From Platynereis dumerilii (lineage: Eukaryota; Annelida; Polychaeta; Phyllodocida; Nereididae): 64,000 nucleotides of DNA. Numbering within the stretch: position 1 is the stretch's first letter; each line of letters begins with the position of its first letter. Under the pieces are notes generated by a model. That model did no database searches. It was not told the DNA's origin and saw only the letters and a list, made by a program, of their open reading frames with translations. Positions 40,601 to 50,568 of this stretch are shown one piece after another. A program made the translations under genes and the position numbers. The DNA lies in the NCBI GenBank assembly GCA_026936325.1, contig JAPTHN010000008.1, positions 18,444,259-18,508,258 on the forward strand, given 5' to 3'.

Positions 40601-43600
40601 GTTGGTTGTCAATTGGTTCAAGAGCTGTTGCCAGGTTGGCTGTCAATTGGTTGGTAGAGCTGTTGCACGGTTGGCTGGCACCTGGTTGGTAGAGTTGTTG
40701 CCTGGTTGGTTGTCACTTGGTTGGCAATGCTGTTGCCTGGTTGGTTGTCACTTGGTTGGCAATGCTGTTTGCCCGTCTTATTGGTTGTCAATTGGTTGGC
40801 AGCATTGTTGCCTGGTTGGTTGTCACTTGGTTGGCAGTGCTCAGGGTTCAAAATTACCGGGAGTCCGGGACTCCTTTATTTGTCCACAGACTCCCTTTTG
40901 AAGAGAAGTAGGGAGTCCGTGGGACTCCCAGGCTTTCGTACACGGCTGGGAAAAGCTGACAAACACCTATTATATCGCCCAAGCTCAGGATCTTGATTTG
41001 CGTGTCAAAGCAGCAGTGAACAAAAGGCTTTTGTTTCTTTAGTTATGGAATAGACAATCTAATAATGCTAATTGCAATTGAGGATGTTTTTGGGGTTCCT
41101 TTCACACTTTCTTGACTCAATTAGGGGTAAAGAGACAAGTGTCATGACAAATTGCAATCAGCATTCAACCCTTTTGAAAATGCTACATTAACTTCCGTCA
41201 TGTTGTGATCTTCTACCTTTGATTTGAGCCTGTTTGTTATATTCATCAATGACCTCCCAACCAAACTAGAGTCCCCAACCCTTCTCTTTGCCGACGACAC
41301 AAAAATCTTCGCAAATTATTCACCATCCGCAGCCAACAATAACAACGGAATACAAGACGACTTGCACACTCTCGACGAATGGTCAAAAACATGGTTGCTC
41401 CAGTTCAACGCCCAGAAATGCAAGCAGATGTACCTCTGTAAACCGCGTCAGACAGTCACCAGAAAACCAAGGTATCTCCAGGATCAGACAGGGACACCGG
41501 TTCAACTTGAGCAAGTGGAAAGCGAGAAGGACCTTGGGATAACAATAGATCATCATTTAAATTTCAAAAGTCACATAACAAACATCATATCGAAGGCGAA
41601 CAGAAATATGGCAATCATAAGAAGATCATTCGATTATCTCAACCCTGACATCTTTACTCCAATATATACAACAATGGTTAGATCTCACCTTGACTACGGT
41701 CATTCAATTTGGTCCCCATACCAAGTACAGGAAATCAAAAGAATTGAAAGGGTACAGAGAAGCGCCACTAAAAAAGTCAACGGATTCAAACATCTTGCAT
41801 ATGAGGAAAGACTGAGGAAACTGGGTCTCACCACTCTAGCATTCAGAAGACAACGGGGGGATATGATTGAGACCTACAAGCTGCTGCAAGAAATATACGA
41901 CCCTCAAGTATCGATCACCATGCATAGAGATTTAGGAGGCAGAAGAGGCCATGATCTAAAGCTATACGTCCCAGGAGGTTTTGCCACCGACACCAGGAAG
42001 CACTTCTTCAGCAACCGAATCATCAAATTATGGAACAGCCTGCCAAACCATGTGGTAACATCAAAAAGCACAAATAGCTTCAAAAACCAGCTGGACAAAC
42101 ATTGGAGGAACCACCCCCTGAAATATTCCCTGGACGAACTCCACTCCTAGGACTGAGCCGTATGGAGTGAATAATGTTAGAAATACGGGCGGCACAAGCA
42201 GCCTGTATCAAGCATGTTTCTCAAGTAAATTGTTAACCAATAAGGCCTATGTATACGGGTGGCACAAGCAGCCTGTATCAACTATTCGGGCGGCACAAGC
42301 AGCCTGTATTTTTAGTCTACCCATTTTTTGAACAAAACTACTATAAAGAAAAAAAACAACAAAAAAACTAATATACTAAATAGAACATAGTAACGTATAA
42401 ATTGCAATTATAAACAATGTACATAATTGTCTAGTTTTTGTCCAGGAAATTTTGTTGGATCCAAGAAAGGCACTTCCAATAACGGGCGGCACAAGCAGCC
42501 TGTTTTTATCCTGTTTTTATCAAGTTTTTAGCGAATACTGCACAATGTAAATAATTAACACTTAAGTGCAGCCTAATGAGCAATTTAGCAAGTCTGAAAA
42601 CTACGGGCGGCACAAGCAGCCTGTAACAAAAATAAGTTATATTTCTGTTTTTAATCGAACCTGCCTATTACACGACATTTACGCCATCAGGAAGAAGATC
42701 TGGATACAGAGGCACCGTTGCCTGCTTCCAGTATTACCTACTGAACTGAACTGAACTTAACTTGATTAGCTGTGGCATTAGGCTATTCTGACTATTCAAC
42801 AAAACATGTATTGTAATTTTAAATTGATTTGGAACCTACCAAATACTAAAAATTAAAATTGATCATGTAGAACTTTGGAGCCTGTAATGTTCATCAAGAG
42901 ATACTTACACTAACCAATGCCAATAATATTTTGAATGGTCAGACTCCTATTTCTTAGAGGATGGTCAATGATACAACTTGCCAAATGATAATCAGTAAGG
43001 GAAATTATCACCAGCTGATGACAATCAATGTCCTCAGCCCCACATGACAATCACCCTAGCACTGTCATCACCCTCCCATGACACTCTCACAGTGTCATGG
43101 CCTAGCCATGACTTTGGCAGTGCTCAAAATCATCTTTGACTGGCTATTTAAAAAGAACTACTGCAACTATCACTTCCAAACTTGGTATAAAGTTGTATCA
43201 CAGTGTCAACTAACTCTATGAATTTTGGCAGACCTATCCATTACATAATGAGGAAAAGAACCCGAAGGCTCCTGATAAATTAAGAAATTGTCATCAGCTG
43301 CTGATGACTTTGCAGTATTTCGTGAAATTGGATAGAATTAAGTCCCGCAACTGACATGCTGCTGTGTGGTGAGGATGGCTGCAAAGAGATCAGACTTTCT
43401 TCTGAGACCCAACTGATCAACCCCACACCCTTAATCATCCTGTCAGGGCCAGGACTAGGCTGGAATTGCAATTGTCCTCATATGCTGGTAATTTCCCTGA
43501 CTGATAATCTGCTAATTCAATTTCTGACAAAAATATTTGGACTCCCAAATCTTCATATGGACTCCCAAAATATGAAACATAGAGTCCGTCTGACTCCCAT

Positions 43601-45669
43601 CAAATTCATGCTAATTTCGAACCCTGGTGCTGTTGCCTGGTTGGTTGTCAATTGGTTGGCAGTGCTGTTGCCTGGTTGGTTGTCACCTGGTTGGCAGGCC
43701 TGTTGCCTTATTGGTTGTCACCTGGATGGTAGAGCGGTTGGCAAGTTAGTTGCCAATTGGTTGGCAGTGCTGTTGTCTGGTTGGTTGTCACTTGGTTGGC
43801 AGTGCCGTTGCCTGGTTGGTTGTCACTTGGTTTGCAGTGCTGTTGCCTGGTTGGTTGTTACTTGGTTGGTAGAACAGATGTACTGTGGTCTCTGGTTGGT
43901 TGTCAATCACCTGGTTGGTAGTACTGTTGCCTGGTTGCTTGTCACCTGGTTGGTTGAACAATTGCCGGTTGGCAGTCATCTGGTACTGGTGATTACCAGT
44001 CAACCAGGCGACAGACAGCCAGGCGACATCACTACCAACTGGGCGACAACCAACCAGGCGACACACCACTACCAGCCAGGTGACAAGTTTTGACCAGCCA
44101 GGCGACAACAAGTACCAACTAGGTGACAGGTATTTTAAGTGACATACCAACTAGGTGACACGCATTCCCGATTCCAGGCGACAAACTTAAATTTCAAGCA
44201 TTTTCAGCTCATCCAGGTGACAAGAATCTACAAGACTGAAGTGACAGATTATCGCTCATTGGGAACGGCCACTCCACCTTGTGGACAACTCACATGGCCT
44301 TGCAAAACATCTGTCAGTCATAGTTCAAAAGGAATTGACAAAAGCAAATACCTAAAAAGTTAAATAAACTCACTTTTATTCATATTTATGGTAATTTATC
44401 ACCGAAAACAATTAATATCAGGACAAAGAGTAGGTCTGGTGATCTAGACAAAGAGCTGAACTACATTCGCTCCCTCTGGCGTGAATTTCACAAAGCGATC
44501 TTCAACTTGTCAACATCCTGTTTCATGGCTGCACTGTGACTGTCTCCCAGTCAATTAAAAGTGTTTGTCGCCTGGATGGAAGTGTTTGTCGCCTGGATGG
44601 AAGTACTGTGTCGCCTGGATGGAAGTACTGTGTCGCCTGGATGGAAGTGTCTGTCCCCTGGATGGAAGTGGTTAGTGTTTTCAAAATTGTGTGTAGCCTA
44701 GTTGGTAGCGGTATAGTGTCGCCTGGTTGTCTGTCGCCTGGTTGACCACACACCGTACTGGTAGGTGGTACTGTCATGGTGACAGTGTCACCTGGTTGCT
44801 TGTCACCCGGTTGGTCGTGCTGTCGGCCCATCGCCTGGGTCATCAGGCCCAGGGTGACTTTGGTGTCATCTGGTTGGCTGTAGCCTGATTGGCTTTCACC
44901 GGGCTGACTGTACTCTGGATGAATCTTGACAGGTCAGCAATGCAGTGCGCAAAAGTGTTGGTAAAAAGTGCCGTCAGTACCCGTCACCTGGTTGGCTACC
45001 GCTTGTTTGGTAGTGTTGTCACCTGGTTGGCCCTTTTCTGGTTAGTAGGGGCTAGGGCTGTAAATTGGTTGGTAGTGTCTGGTTGGAAGTGATGTCACTA
45101 ACTTACTAAGTTGGTAACCGAGTCGGTGATGAAACCTGATTTATACTGTAGACCGTCTTGGGGTTGTACAAGGGTAAAAATCGACACTATCGGCATGGCG
45201 ATACAGCCCTTTTTAAAAAGTGACACAGGGACACTGGCCCTCTTAAAAATCGAGAGACACTGACAGGATGACTGATAAAAAGTGACAAATGACATTTGAT
45301 ATATTTCTTTATCATTTAAGCTTAGATAAAAAGAAACAGGAGACATCTGTTTTCCCTTTAAATTCCGACATCTGACACTCCATCTATTTTTAGGGACCCA
45401 TGTACACCCCTCGTCTTCATGTCATGTACGCATTTAGTTGGCATAAATTCATACCACGTATTTTGAGATACATACAAATTTTACTTTTCAAAGACAGGCA
45501 GTATTGAATTTGCATTTTGTTCACCTTTGTTAAATTTGGCAAAATAAACAGAATTGACAACCAATTTACCTCCTTTCAGTCCAGTCACCTTCCTGCAGAG
45601 GAGGTGCAACATGGCCTGGGGCGACTTGGGGTCAATTCCACTCTGTTGAGACATGCTGGTATCTTTCAT
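22680..45669 (-). CDS. TUBGCP3: gamma-tubulin complex component 3 (23 coding exons)
   Basis: The product is GCP3, a core subunit of the gamma-tubulin small complex that nucleates microtubules at centrosomes. Coding exons in transcript order are 45669-45570, 39981-39936, 39788-39727, 37959-37892, 37671-37591, 36769-36564, 36242-36145, 35970-35917, 35760-35642, 35336-35142, 34398-34269, 33893-33727, 33377-33267, 32696-32594, 32372-32245, 32046-31982, 31752-31548, 31180-31045, 30905-30817, 24076-23945, 23738-23598, 23472-23353 and 22871-22680. They sum to 2748 nt (915 residues; human GCP3 has 907). Frame and AG/GT sites hold at every junction. Diagnostic stretches are [14 protein letters not shown], the [10 protein letters not shown] segment and [15 protein letters not shown] near the C-terminus. 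The N-terminal GRIP1 region spans about residues 255-555 and the gamma-tubulin-binding GRIP2 region follows. Introns 1 and 19 are swollen by repeats. No lesion seen. Confidence 0.95.
22985..23075. repeat. GGAA microsatellite
   Basis: Imperfect GGAA/GAAG runs in TUBGCP3 intron 22. Confidence 0.85.
23117..23216. repeat. perfect 50-bp tandem duplication
   Basis: A 50-bp unit starting CGGAACAAAAGTAATTCGCA occurs twice in direct succession without a difference, in TUBGCP3 intron 22. The identity implies a recent duplication. Confidence 0.9.
24230..24825. repeat. tandem repeat, about 125-130-bp unit
   Basis: The phrase GCAGCCATCTTGGATTTT recurs near 24330, 24453, 24580 and 24711. Each is followed by TTTCTGAGGGGAACCCC and a CATAAATCTAAGTGAAAT block. 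About 4.5 diverged units lie in TUBGCP3 intron 19. Confidence 0.85.
25027..26118 (+). mobile_element. 5'-truncated LINE, reverse-transcriptase C-terminal part
   Basis: A continuous open frame of about 360 codons starts inside the reverse transcriptase ([11 protein letters not shown]) with no upstream part. It includes the [20 protein letters not shown] motif, the catalytic FADDT box and the downstream thumb and C-terminal region ending near RTLKKFLL. There is no endonuclease. It is a non-LTR retrotransposon of the Jockey/CR1-like type, clade not assigned, inserted antisense to TUBGCP3 in intron 19. The intact frame suggests a fairly recent, 5'-truncated insertion. Confidence 0.85.
26298..27280. 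mobile_element. TIR element carrying a CGTC-rich minisatellite
   Basis: The ends CCCCGCTGGCTCTATGT and the complement ACATAGCCAGCGGGG are flanked by TAAA on both sides (26294-26297 and 27281-27284). The interior is mostly a (GTCC)n/(GTGTGTCC)n minisatellite (about 26340-26900 and 26972-27125). A non-repetitive block of about 100 bp (starting GTACGGACGCACGGACTTGT) is present twice. No transposase. Confidence 0.65.
26340..27125. repeat. GTCCGTCC/GTGTGTCCGT minisatellite
   Basis: Repeats of 4-bp GTCC/GTGT phase, interspersed with GTAC and GTGC variants. They leave long open frames on both strands (Arg-Thr-Asp-Gly and Val-Arg-Pro-Ser-type repeats), which are artefacts. Confidence 0.9.
27300..28616. 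other. intron 19 of TUBGCP3, low complexity then unique
   Basis: T-rich tracts and a GT run (about 27440) give way to moderately GC-rich unique sequence near 27840-28160. No gene or element end recognised. Confidence 0.4.
28617..30225. mobile_element. 1.6-kb DNA element R, copy B (uninterrupted)
   Basis: The element begins GGGTCAAAATTTG, ends CAAATTTTGACCC, and is flanked by ATAG on both sides (28613-28616 and 30226-30229). It is 1609 bp, collinear in reverse orientation with copy A (12381-15557). Open frames of 60 to 81 codons match those in copy A with scattered substitutions. A 4-bp duplication is known for Sola and Chapaev elements, but no transposase was recognised. It lies in TUBGCP3 intron 19. 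Confidence 0.8.
31230..31345 (-). mobile_element. SINE 3' fragment
   Basis: The complement of the tRNA-SINE 3' region (GTCCTAATTAGCCTACCAAG-like, then the TGGAT-type tail) lies in TUBGCP3 intron 17. Confidence 0.65.
32886..33059. mobile_element. MITE with CCGTATTTTCTCTAT ends
   Basis: Inverted ends CCGTATTTTCTCTATCAAA and the complement, flanked by TA on both sides, about 174 bp, in TUBGCP3 intron 13. No coding capacity. Confidence 0.75.
34499..34917. mobile_element. MITE with TGTGACCTGCTCCACC ends
   Basis: Inverted ends TGTGACCTGCTCCACCAAAA and the complement enclose 419 bp, flanked by TA. In TUBGCP3 intron 10, close to an antisense SINE fragment. Confidence 0.8.
34955..35055 (-). mobile_element. 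SINE 3' fragment
   Basis: Antisense copy of the tRNA-SINE 3' body, adjacent to the 34499-34917 MITE in TUBGCP3 intron 10. Confidence 0.6.
37010..37575. repeat. AT-rich satellite with TTTGAATTACATAAT units
   Basis: About 15 imperfect units of 25-40 bp, each with TTTGAATTACATAAT followed by CTCATGGTATA-like sequence. They lie in TUBGCP3 intron 5 and run up to the exon 5 donor. Confidence 0.85.
38461..38533 (-). tRNA. tRNA-Arg (TCT anticodon)
   Basis: A full 73-nt cloverleaf reads on the minus strand. The acceptor GCCCCAG pairs with CTGGGGT, with discriminator G. The D arm contains GCGCAATGGATAGCGC, the anticodon loop is CTTCTAA (TCT), and the T arm is GTGGGTTCGAGTCCCAC. A and B boxes are intact and a run of T follows downstream (a Pol III terminator). 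There is no intron in the tRNA. It lies in TUBGCP3 intron 3 on the same strand. It looks functional rather than SINE-derived. Confidence 0.95.
38540..39720. other. AT-rich remainder of TUBGCP3 intron 3
   Basis: No exon or clear element. A B-box-like GGTTCAACTCC near 38805 hints at a decayed tRNA-derived repeat. Confidence 0.35.
40140..40841. repeat. 35-bp minisatellite (TTGCCTGGTTGGTTGTCA), part 1
   Basis: About 20 diverged 35-bp units of the form TTGCCTGGTTGGTTGTCACT + TGGTTGGCAGTGCTG. They lie in TUBGCP3 intron 1, interrupted at 40842 by a transposon and resuming at 43627. Open frames here are repeat artefacts. Confidence 0.85.
40842..43626. mobile_element. hAT-like element inserted in the minisatellite
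   Basis: Ends CAGGGTTCAAAATTA and GCTAATTTCGAACCCTG are inverted repeats. GTGCT flanks both sides (40837-40841 and 43627-43631), and the flanking minisatellite units show that the 5 bp are a true duplication. CAGGG termini fit hAT. The interior holds G/C-rich GGGAGTCC-type repeats near both ends, a truncated LINE (41224-42760) and the interspersed repeat shared with 290-600. No transposase seen. Confidence 0.65.
41224..42760 (+). mobile_element. 5'-truncated CR1/L2-like LINE 3' end
   Basis: An open frame to 42150 encodes the last part of a reverse transcriptase (INDLP, then [10 protein letters not shown]) and the C-terminal region. The latter includes [14 protein letters not shown], the RGHDLKLY stretch and a final [10 protein letters not shown]-type end, as in CR1/L2 elements. 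The 3' UTR holds five copies of a GGCGGCACAAGCAGCCTGT motif and ends in a short ACTGA repeat (about 42740-42757), the kind of tail typical of this group. No endonuclease part. Confidence 0.85.
43627..45095. repeat. 35-bp minisatellite, part 2, with inverted block
   Basis: Continuation of the array at 40140. Between about 43990 and 44230 the units are inverted (ACCAGGCGAC-type), making the array partly palindromic. From 44555 it continues with GTCGCCTGGATGGAAGT variants. It reaches within 500 bp of TUBGCP3 exon 1. Confidence 0.8.
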
Positions 45670-45855
45670 GGAACCTAAATTTCGACAAAATCGTCACTTT
45701 TCACAGCAAAATGTTAATCATTCCGCCATTTTGGGTTCCGCGGCAAATTTTACGAACTGCAACTTATGCGCGATGTTCCACAACTTGTGCGCGATTTGCG
45801 CAGAAGTCCAGACTTGACCCAATTTTGATTGCACCACGGCCAGAAAGAAAACTTG
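45670..45855. promoter_or_regulatory. inferred bidirectional promoter of TUBGCP3 and RIOK3
   Basis: The TUBGCP3 start codon (minus) is at 45669, and a good donor (CTTG/GTAAGG) on the plus strand sits at 45855/45856, so a RIOK3 non-coding exon 1 probably ends there. The interval is relatively rich in CG and GCGC, contains CCGCCATTTTGG (YY1-like, 45723-45734), and lacks a TATA box, as usual for shared housekeeping promoters. Confidence 0.5.
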
Positions 45856-47085
45856 GTAAGGTTTGTCTTGTGAAATCGGGAAAATTACAGCATATTTAGT
45901 CATTGAAAAGCTGTAGGAGTGATCATTAACTGTTGTGCCACTGCTGGCTCAACAGGCTGCGATTTAGGAGGCGTTTATTTTTGCAAAAAACTACCATAAA
46001 GTCAGATCTGCAACGTGTATTGAAAGACATGTGAGTAGCAAATTTCGCAATACCTAGGCTAGACCCAAAATAGAAAATTGTGTATTGACAGCTGTCAGTA
46101 CTTCTTTGTTTACTTCCATTAAAACGGAGATTTTGGCTGATTGGGTGCTTCATTTTTGTTTTAAATTATTTATTATTCAAGATTCTGACACTGCACTGGT
46201 AACATTACATAAACTTTACTCTTTGATGAAGACATTACTGTTATTAACACTGATTAAGATTTCAAATGAATTGAAATGATCACTGATATTAGATTTTAAT
46301 TTTAAGTGATTTATTGCTAAGGCTTTGTGTAATGAAGTCCAGAAGTGAGGTATCCTACATATCACTGCGATGTTAATTTTTGATCCGGGAAGAATGGTGT
46401 GTCGGCCACAGTGGTGTAACCAGAGGGGGGGGCAGGGGGGGCAACTGCCCCCCTGTAGCCATCCTTGCCCCCCCTGTGAGGATTGATAATATTTGGCAAT
46501 TCTTGATTTGCTTTCCAACGCAATACATACAGATGCTTTAGGGCTATTCCATTTAAAAACCTGGGGGGGGGGGTGGTCAGGTTACATTTTTGACCCCCCC
46601 CCATGCATCTAAAGTGAATTAAGTTCGACCCCTCCATGCGTCAACTTCGATATTTTTGGAGACCCTACATGCATTAAATGCGAATTTTTTACCCACCCTA
46701 CATGCATCAAATCCAAATTTTTTTCGCCCCCCCCCCACGACAAACATCTTTTGACCCCCTCCCCCCAAAAAAAAAATCTCAACCCTACATGCATATAATT
46801 TTTTTTTAAATTTAAATTTACTGGTTCGATTGCAGACGCCAAACTTTCCATTTTGCAATCCAATAAATGTGGTCTTTGGCTGCACTTTATTACCTTTTAA
46901 CTTCCAAGTTGGAATTGCCTTCATGAACTGCAAGAAATTGTCTTAATCTTCTGTGGCTATTAAATGCAAACAGTAAACCTCGAAAGTCGGATTTGCATTA
47001 AAGTTAATGGATCTCTGCCTATCTCAGACAATTTTCATCGGAAAACTTGCTTCATATTTCTGACTAAGAGTTCTTTGTCTGATAT

Positions 47086-47260
47086 CAGGGCCGTTGCCCG
47101 CAGAGGGGCAAGGCTGCCCAGTGCCCCGCCCCTAGAATTTGGCCAGTAAAGGTGCATTACAATGATATATGTAAAAATTTCAGATATTCAAGGGTTTTCC
47201 AGGGTGCACATGCCTCCAGACTGCCCCCCCCCCCAGGATTCAGCCCAGCCTACGGCCCTG
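47086..47260. mobile_element. short hAT-like element (5-bp duplication GATAT)
   Basis: Inverted ends CAGGGCCGTTGCCC and TACGGCCCTG, 175 bp, flanked by GATAT at 47081-47085 and 47261-47265. No coding capacity. Confidence 0.65.
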
Positions 47261-48086
47261 GATATTCTCTTAACTTGGACAGAATAGTGCAATCTATTTT
47301 TGTCTGACTTCCGCAAGGTTAACTGTTCTCCGTAATATGATGGGGGTGAAACCAGCCAGACTTTCCAAAATTCTTGAATTTATTTCTTATTATCCAACCA
47401 GCTCTCAGAGATATGATGGAGGTAGAGGCAGTTCTCCGAGACATGATGCAGGAGGAAGTCAAATCCTCCAAAATTCTTGAAATTGATATTTATTTTTGGA
47501 ACGGACTTAATTATTCCATTTTTCTTGGCCAATATTTTCTAGTGTCTTGATGACTCCATACTGAGGCAGAGGCTTCTCCGTGCGGAGGAGGAGGCCTCTC
47601 CGTGATAGGACAGGGGCCTCTCCCTGATATATGACAGAGGCATCTCCCTGATAATGACGGAGGCATCAGGGAAGAATGTTAATTTCACAAGATAGTCAAA
47701 ATTTCCAATTTTGTTTCAAATGATTCCAGGGTGCTCCCTTGATCCAATTGATGATTCTCTCAAGAAAAAGTCATTTTATTCAATTTTTAGCATTTTCTGT
47801 ATTACTGTAACTTGTCTTGAGGCAGAATTCAGATGTGAAGCATCCATTAAATTATAATATATATTGCCTCCTAAGATCTGGCTCAAGATTCAGAGCTGAC
47901 CCCACCAGAACTGTCAAGATATATATTTAATTTTATTTAATTAATCACTGTCAAAGAACTTTCTGGAGACTCACATGAAGAAGACCACAATGGCAATAAG
48001 AGTAATCTTTATTGTGTAATCCTACTGTTTCAGTGAATAAATTCAACTCAAATCAAATCATATATGTCTTACAAATTACCTCCTAA

Positions 48087-48296
48087 GGCCACACATAATT
48101 GATTATTAGCTTCGCGGACCCGCCGACACAATAGATTTGCTGCCGATGGAAAAAAAAAATTGAAAAAAAAAAAAATTTTTTTTTTTGACATTATAAAAAA
48201 AAATTTTTTTACCTTTTTTTTTTTTGTCCTACCGACCGACCCTAGAAAAAGGGCCTTGAGAGGATCCGAGAAGCTAAAGATCAATTATGTGTGGCC
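48087..48296. mobile_element. PIF/Harbinger-like MITE with GGCCACACATAATTGAT ends, copy 1
   Basis: Inverted ends GGCCACACATAATTGAT and the complement, flanked by TAA on both sides (48084-48086 and 48297-48299), 210 bp with poly-A/poly-T arms. Copy 2 is at 52050. Confidence 0.8.
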
Positions 48297-49693
48297 TAAC
48301 ATACTGAAGAGGATGTATACCATTGCTCTCCAAGGGGAGGTTCGCCCTAGACAGTGGGGGGAATTAATCTCAAGAAGAAGAAGAAGAAGGGTCTAACATG
48401 GCCATGCTAGACGGTCAAGCCCATCCTATACTTGCAAAGCAGAGTAGGATGGAGAGGATCTCTCCCAACCCCACGGCTCATTGGCCGGCCACTTTTGAAA
48501 GCCAAGCCCCGCCCCCGCACCTGATTGGTTGGTGCCCAATGAATCTCAAAAATAGGCCAAAACAATTTTTTGTACACAAGCATGTGGTTGTAATCAAAAG
48601 ACAAGCCCAAATTAACAAAGAACTAGCAAATACTGCCAATGACACAGGCATGTTTCAATGCATCTATCCTCCGCATTTCAGCTATTCAGTTACACTGTCA
48701 TATCTGAAAATTCCATAGAGCAGTGAAGTTTTGCTAGCTGGGAGAAGGAGGACGCCATTTTGAATCCCCAAAACATGTGGATAAAAGCAAGTGACTGCCA
48801 CAAATTGTCTCACCACTTGCAAAGCCATCGATAGCACAGAAGTGATCTAAAGTACTTGCCTTTCAAATCCCGATAGTCTAGCATTAATGTCAAGTCCAAA
48901 TTATCCAAAAAGCAATGGCATTCCCTGGAGCCACAAAGCATGTTGACATGCTGGCCATTTCACCACTCATTTAGAATTTATCAAGCCACCTTGGAATGCA
49001 ATTTCGTGATGTTTTTGGATATGAGAAACATTCGTGTTGTTTCCCAAATAAAATGATATAGTGCTTTTGCGAATCTGTTGGGTTTTTGTGCAGGATGCAC
49101 TGAAGATTTTGAGAACTATTTTGTTAGGCATTGAGTAGGAATGTGATGACGTGTTTCCACTTCCTACCTGGAATTCCCTGAGATTTCAGAGGCCCCAGAC
49201 TGTCTCAAATCCGCCGATTGTCCCTAGCGGATGAGACAGTAAAACAGTCTATGGCCATGCCAATGTTTGGTTTTGTGTTGATGAAGATATTTATAGCTGA
49301 ATTTTGGAATAATAAGCTTTAGGATGCCTGACAGGTACCTAACATTTTATTAAAGTGTTTAGGCACATTTTTGAATAGTTTTCTGGTGGTTTCCAGTCCA
49401 TTTCAGGTCAACAGAGCGCCCGAAGTGTGGTCAATTTCGGCGCTAACGAATTTTGACAATGGCGACCTGTCAAATTTTGTCTGTTTATTTAATTTCTTGT
49501 AGCATGTATGTGGCAATTATTTATTTATTAGGTGTAGGAGGGGGTCAGAGGCCCCCCTACATGCATCTAAATCGAATTTTTCGGGTACCCCCCCTGCATC
49601 TATATAGATTTCTTTGGCATCCCTCCATACATCTAAAGTGAATTTTCGCCGACCCCCCCATCCATCTTACGAAAAAAAAATCAACCCGACCAC

Positions 49694-50568
49694 TAGGGTG
49701 TCCCAAAAACAGTGAAATTCTGAAATGCATTGGGGCTAACCTCTAAATGTGTTCTATAGCCCCTCTCTGACTCCCATGTAAAATTTCAGCTCATTTGAAG
49801 GTGTTTTAGATGTTGCTCAAGAGCCCCGAAGATAGATAGGGGTTTAACATTGAATTTTCATGCGAAAATGGCTATTTTAGCCAATAGCTCACAAATTATT
49901 GGTTTCAGTCCACCCAAACACATGGTTAGTTAATACAAAGATGTATAAATTATTCTGCACACTGTGGTACCAATTTCATATCTGTACTTCACTTGGTTCT
50001 TGTGTTATTGGCCAATATATACTATTTTATTTGAAAAATTGACGCCAATACAAAGTACCTTTGTTAATGAAGATTAATTGCAGTCTAATTTTGGATTTAA
50101 ACATGAGACAATAACATACTGGTTCCATAGTGTGACAAAGACACAAGAACATCAACCAATGTCTTATAATCTGTTTTAGACTATTGAAACAATCTGAGAC
50201 GTTTTTTTGAATCACAGAAAATCGCGTTAAATATGTATATCACATATATGTAGATTTTCTCAATAACCAAGCAAGTTACAAATATAAAATTGGTACCACA
50301 ATGTGCAGAATAATTTATACATCTTTGTATCAACTATCTACGTGTTTTGGTTGACTGAAACCTTCAATTTGTGAGCTATTGGCTAAAATAGCCATTTTCG
50401 CATGAAATTTCAATGTTAAACTCCTATCTATCTTTGGGGCTCTTGAGCAACATCTAAAACACCTTCAAATGTGCTGAAATTTTACATGGGAGTCAGAGAG
50501 GGGTTATAGAACACATTTAGAGGTTAGCCCCAATGAATTTCAGACTTTCACTTTTTTGGGACACCCTA
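49694..50568. mobile_element. hAT element B, palindromic, 875 bp
   Basis: Inverted ends TAGGGTGTCCCAAAA and the complement, with arms several hundred bp long, flanked by a perfect 8-bp duplication CCGACCAC (49686-49693 and 50569-50576). It is the innermost large layer of the RIOK3 intron 1 nest. The interior is palindromic and non-coding. Confidence 0.85.

Noticed and set aside
40551-44150. Trp/Leu/Val-rich open frames
   Set aside because: Read from the 35-bp TTGCCTGGTTGG minisatellite on either strand.
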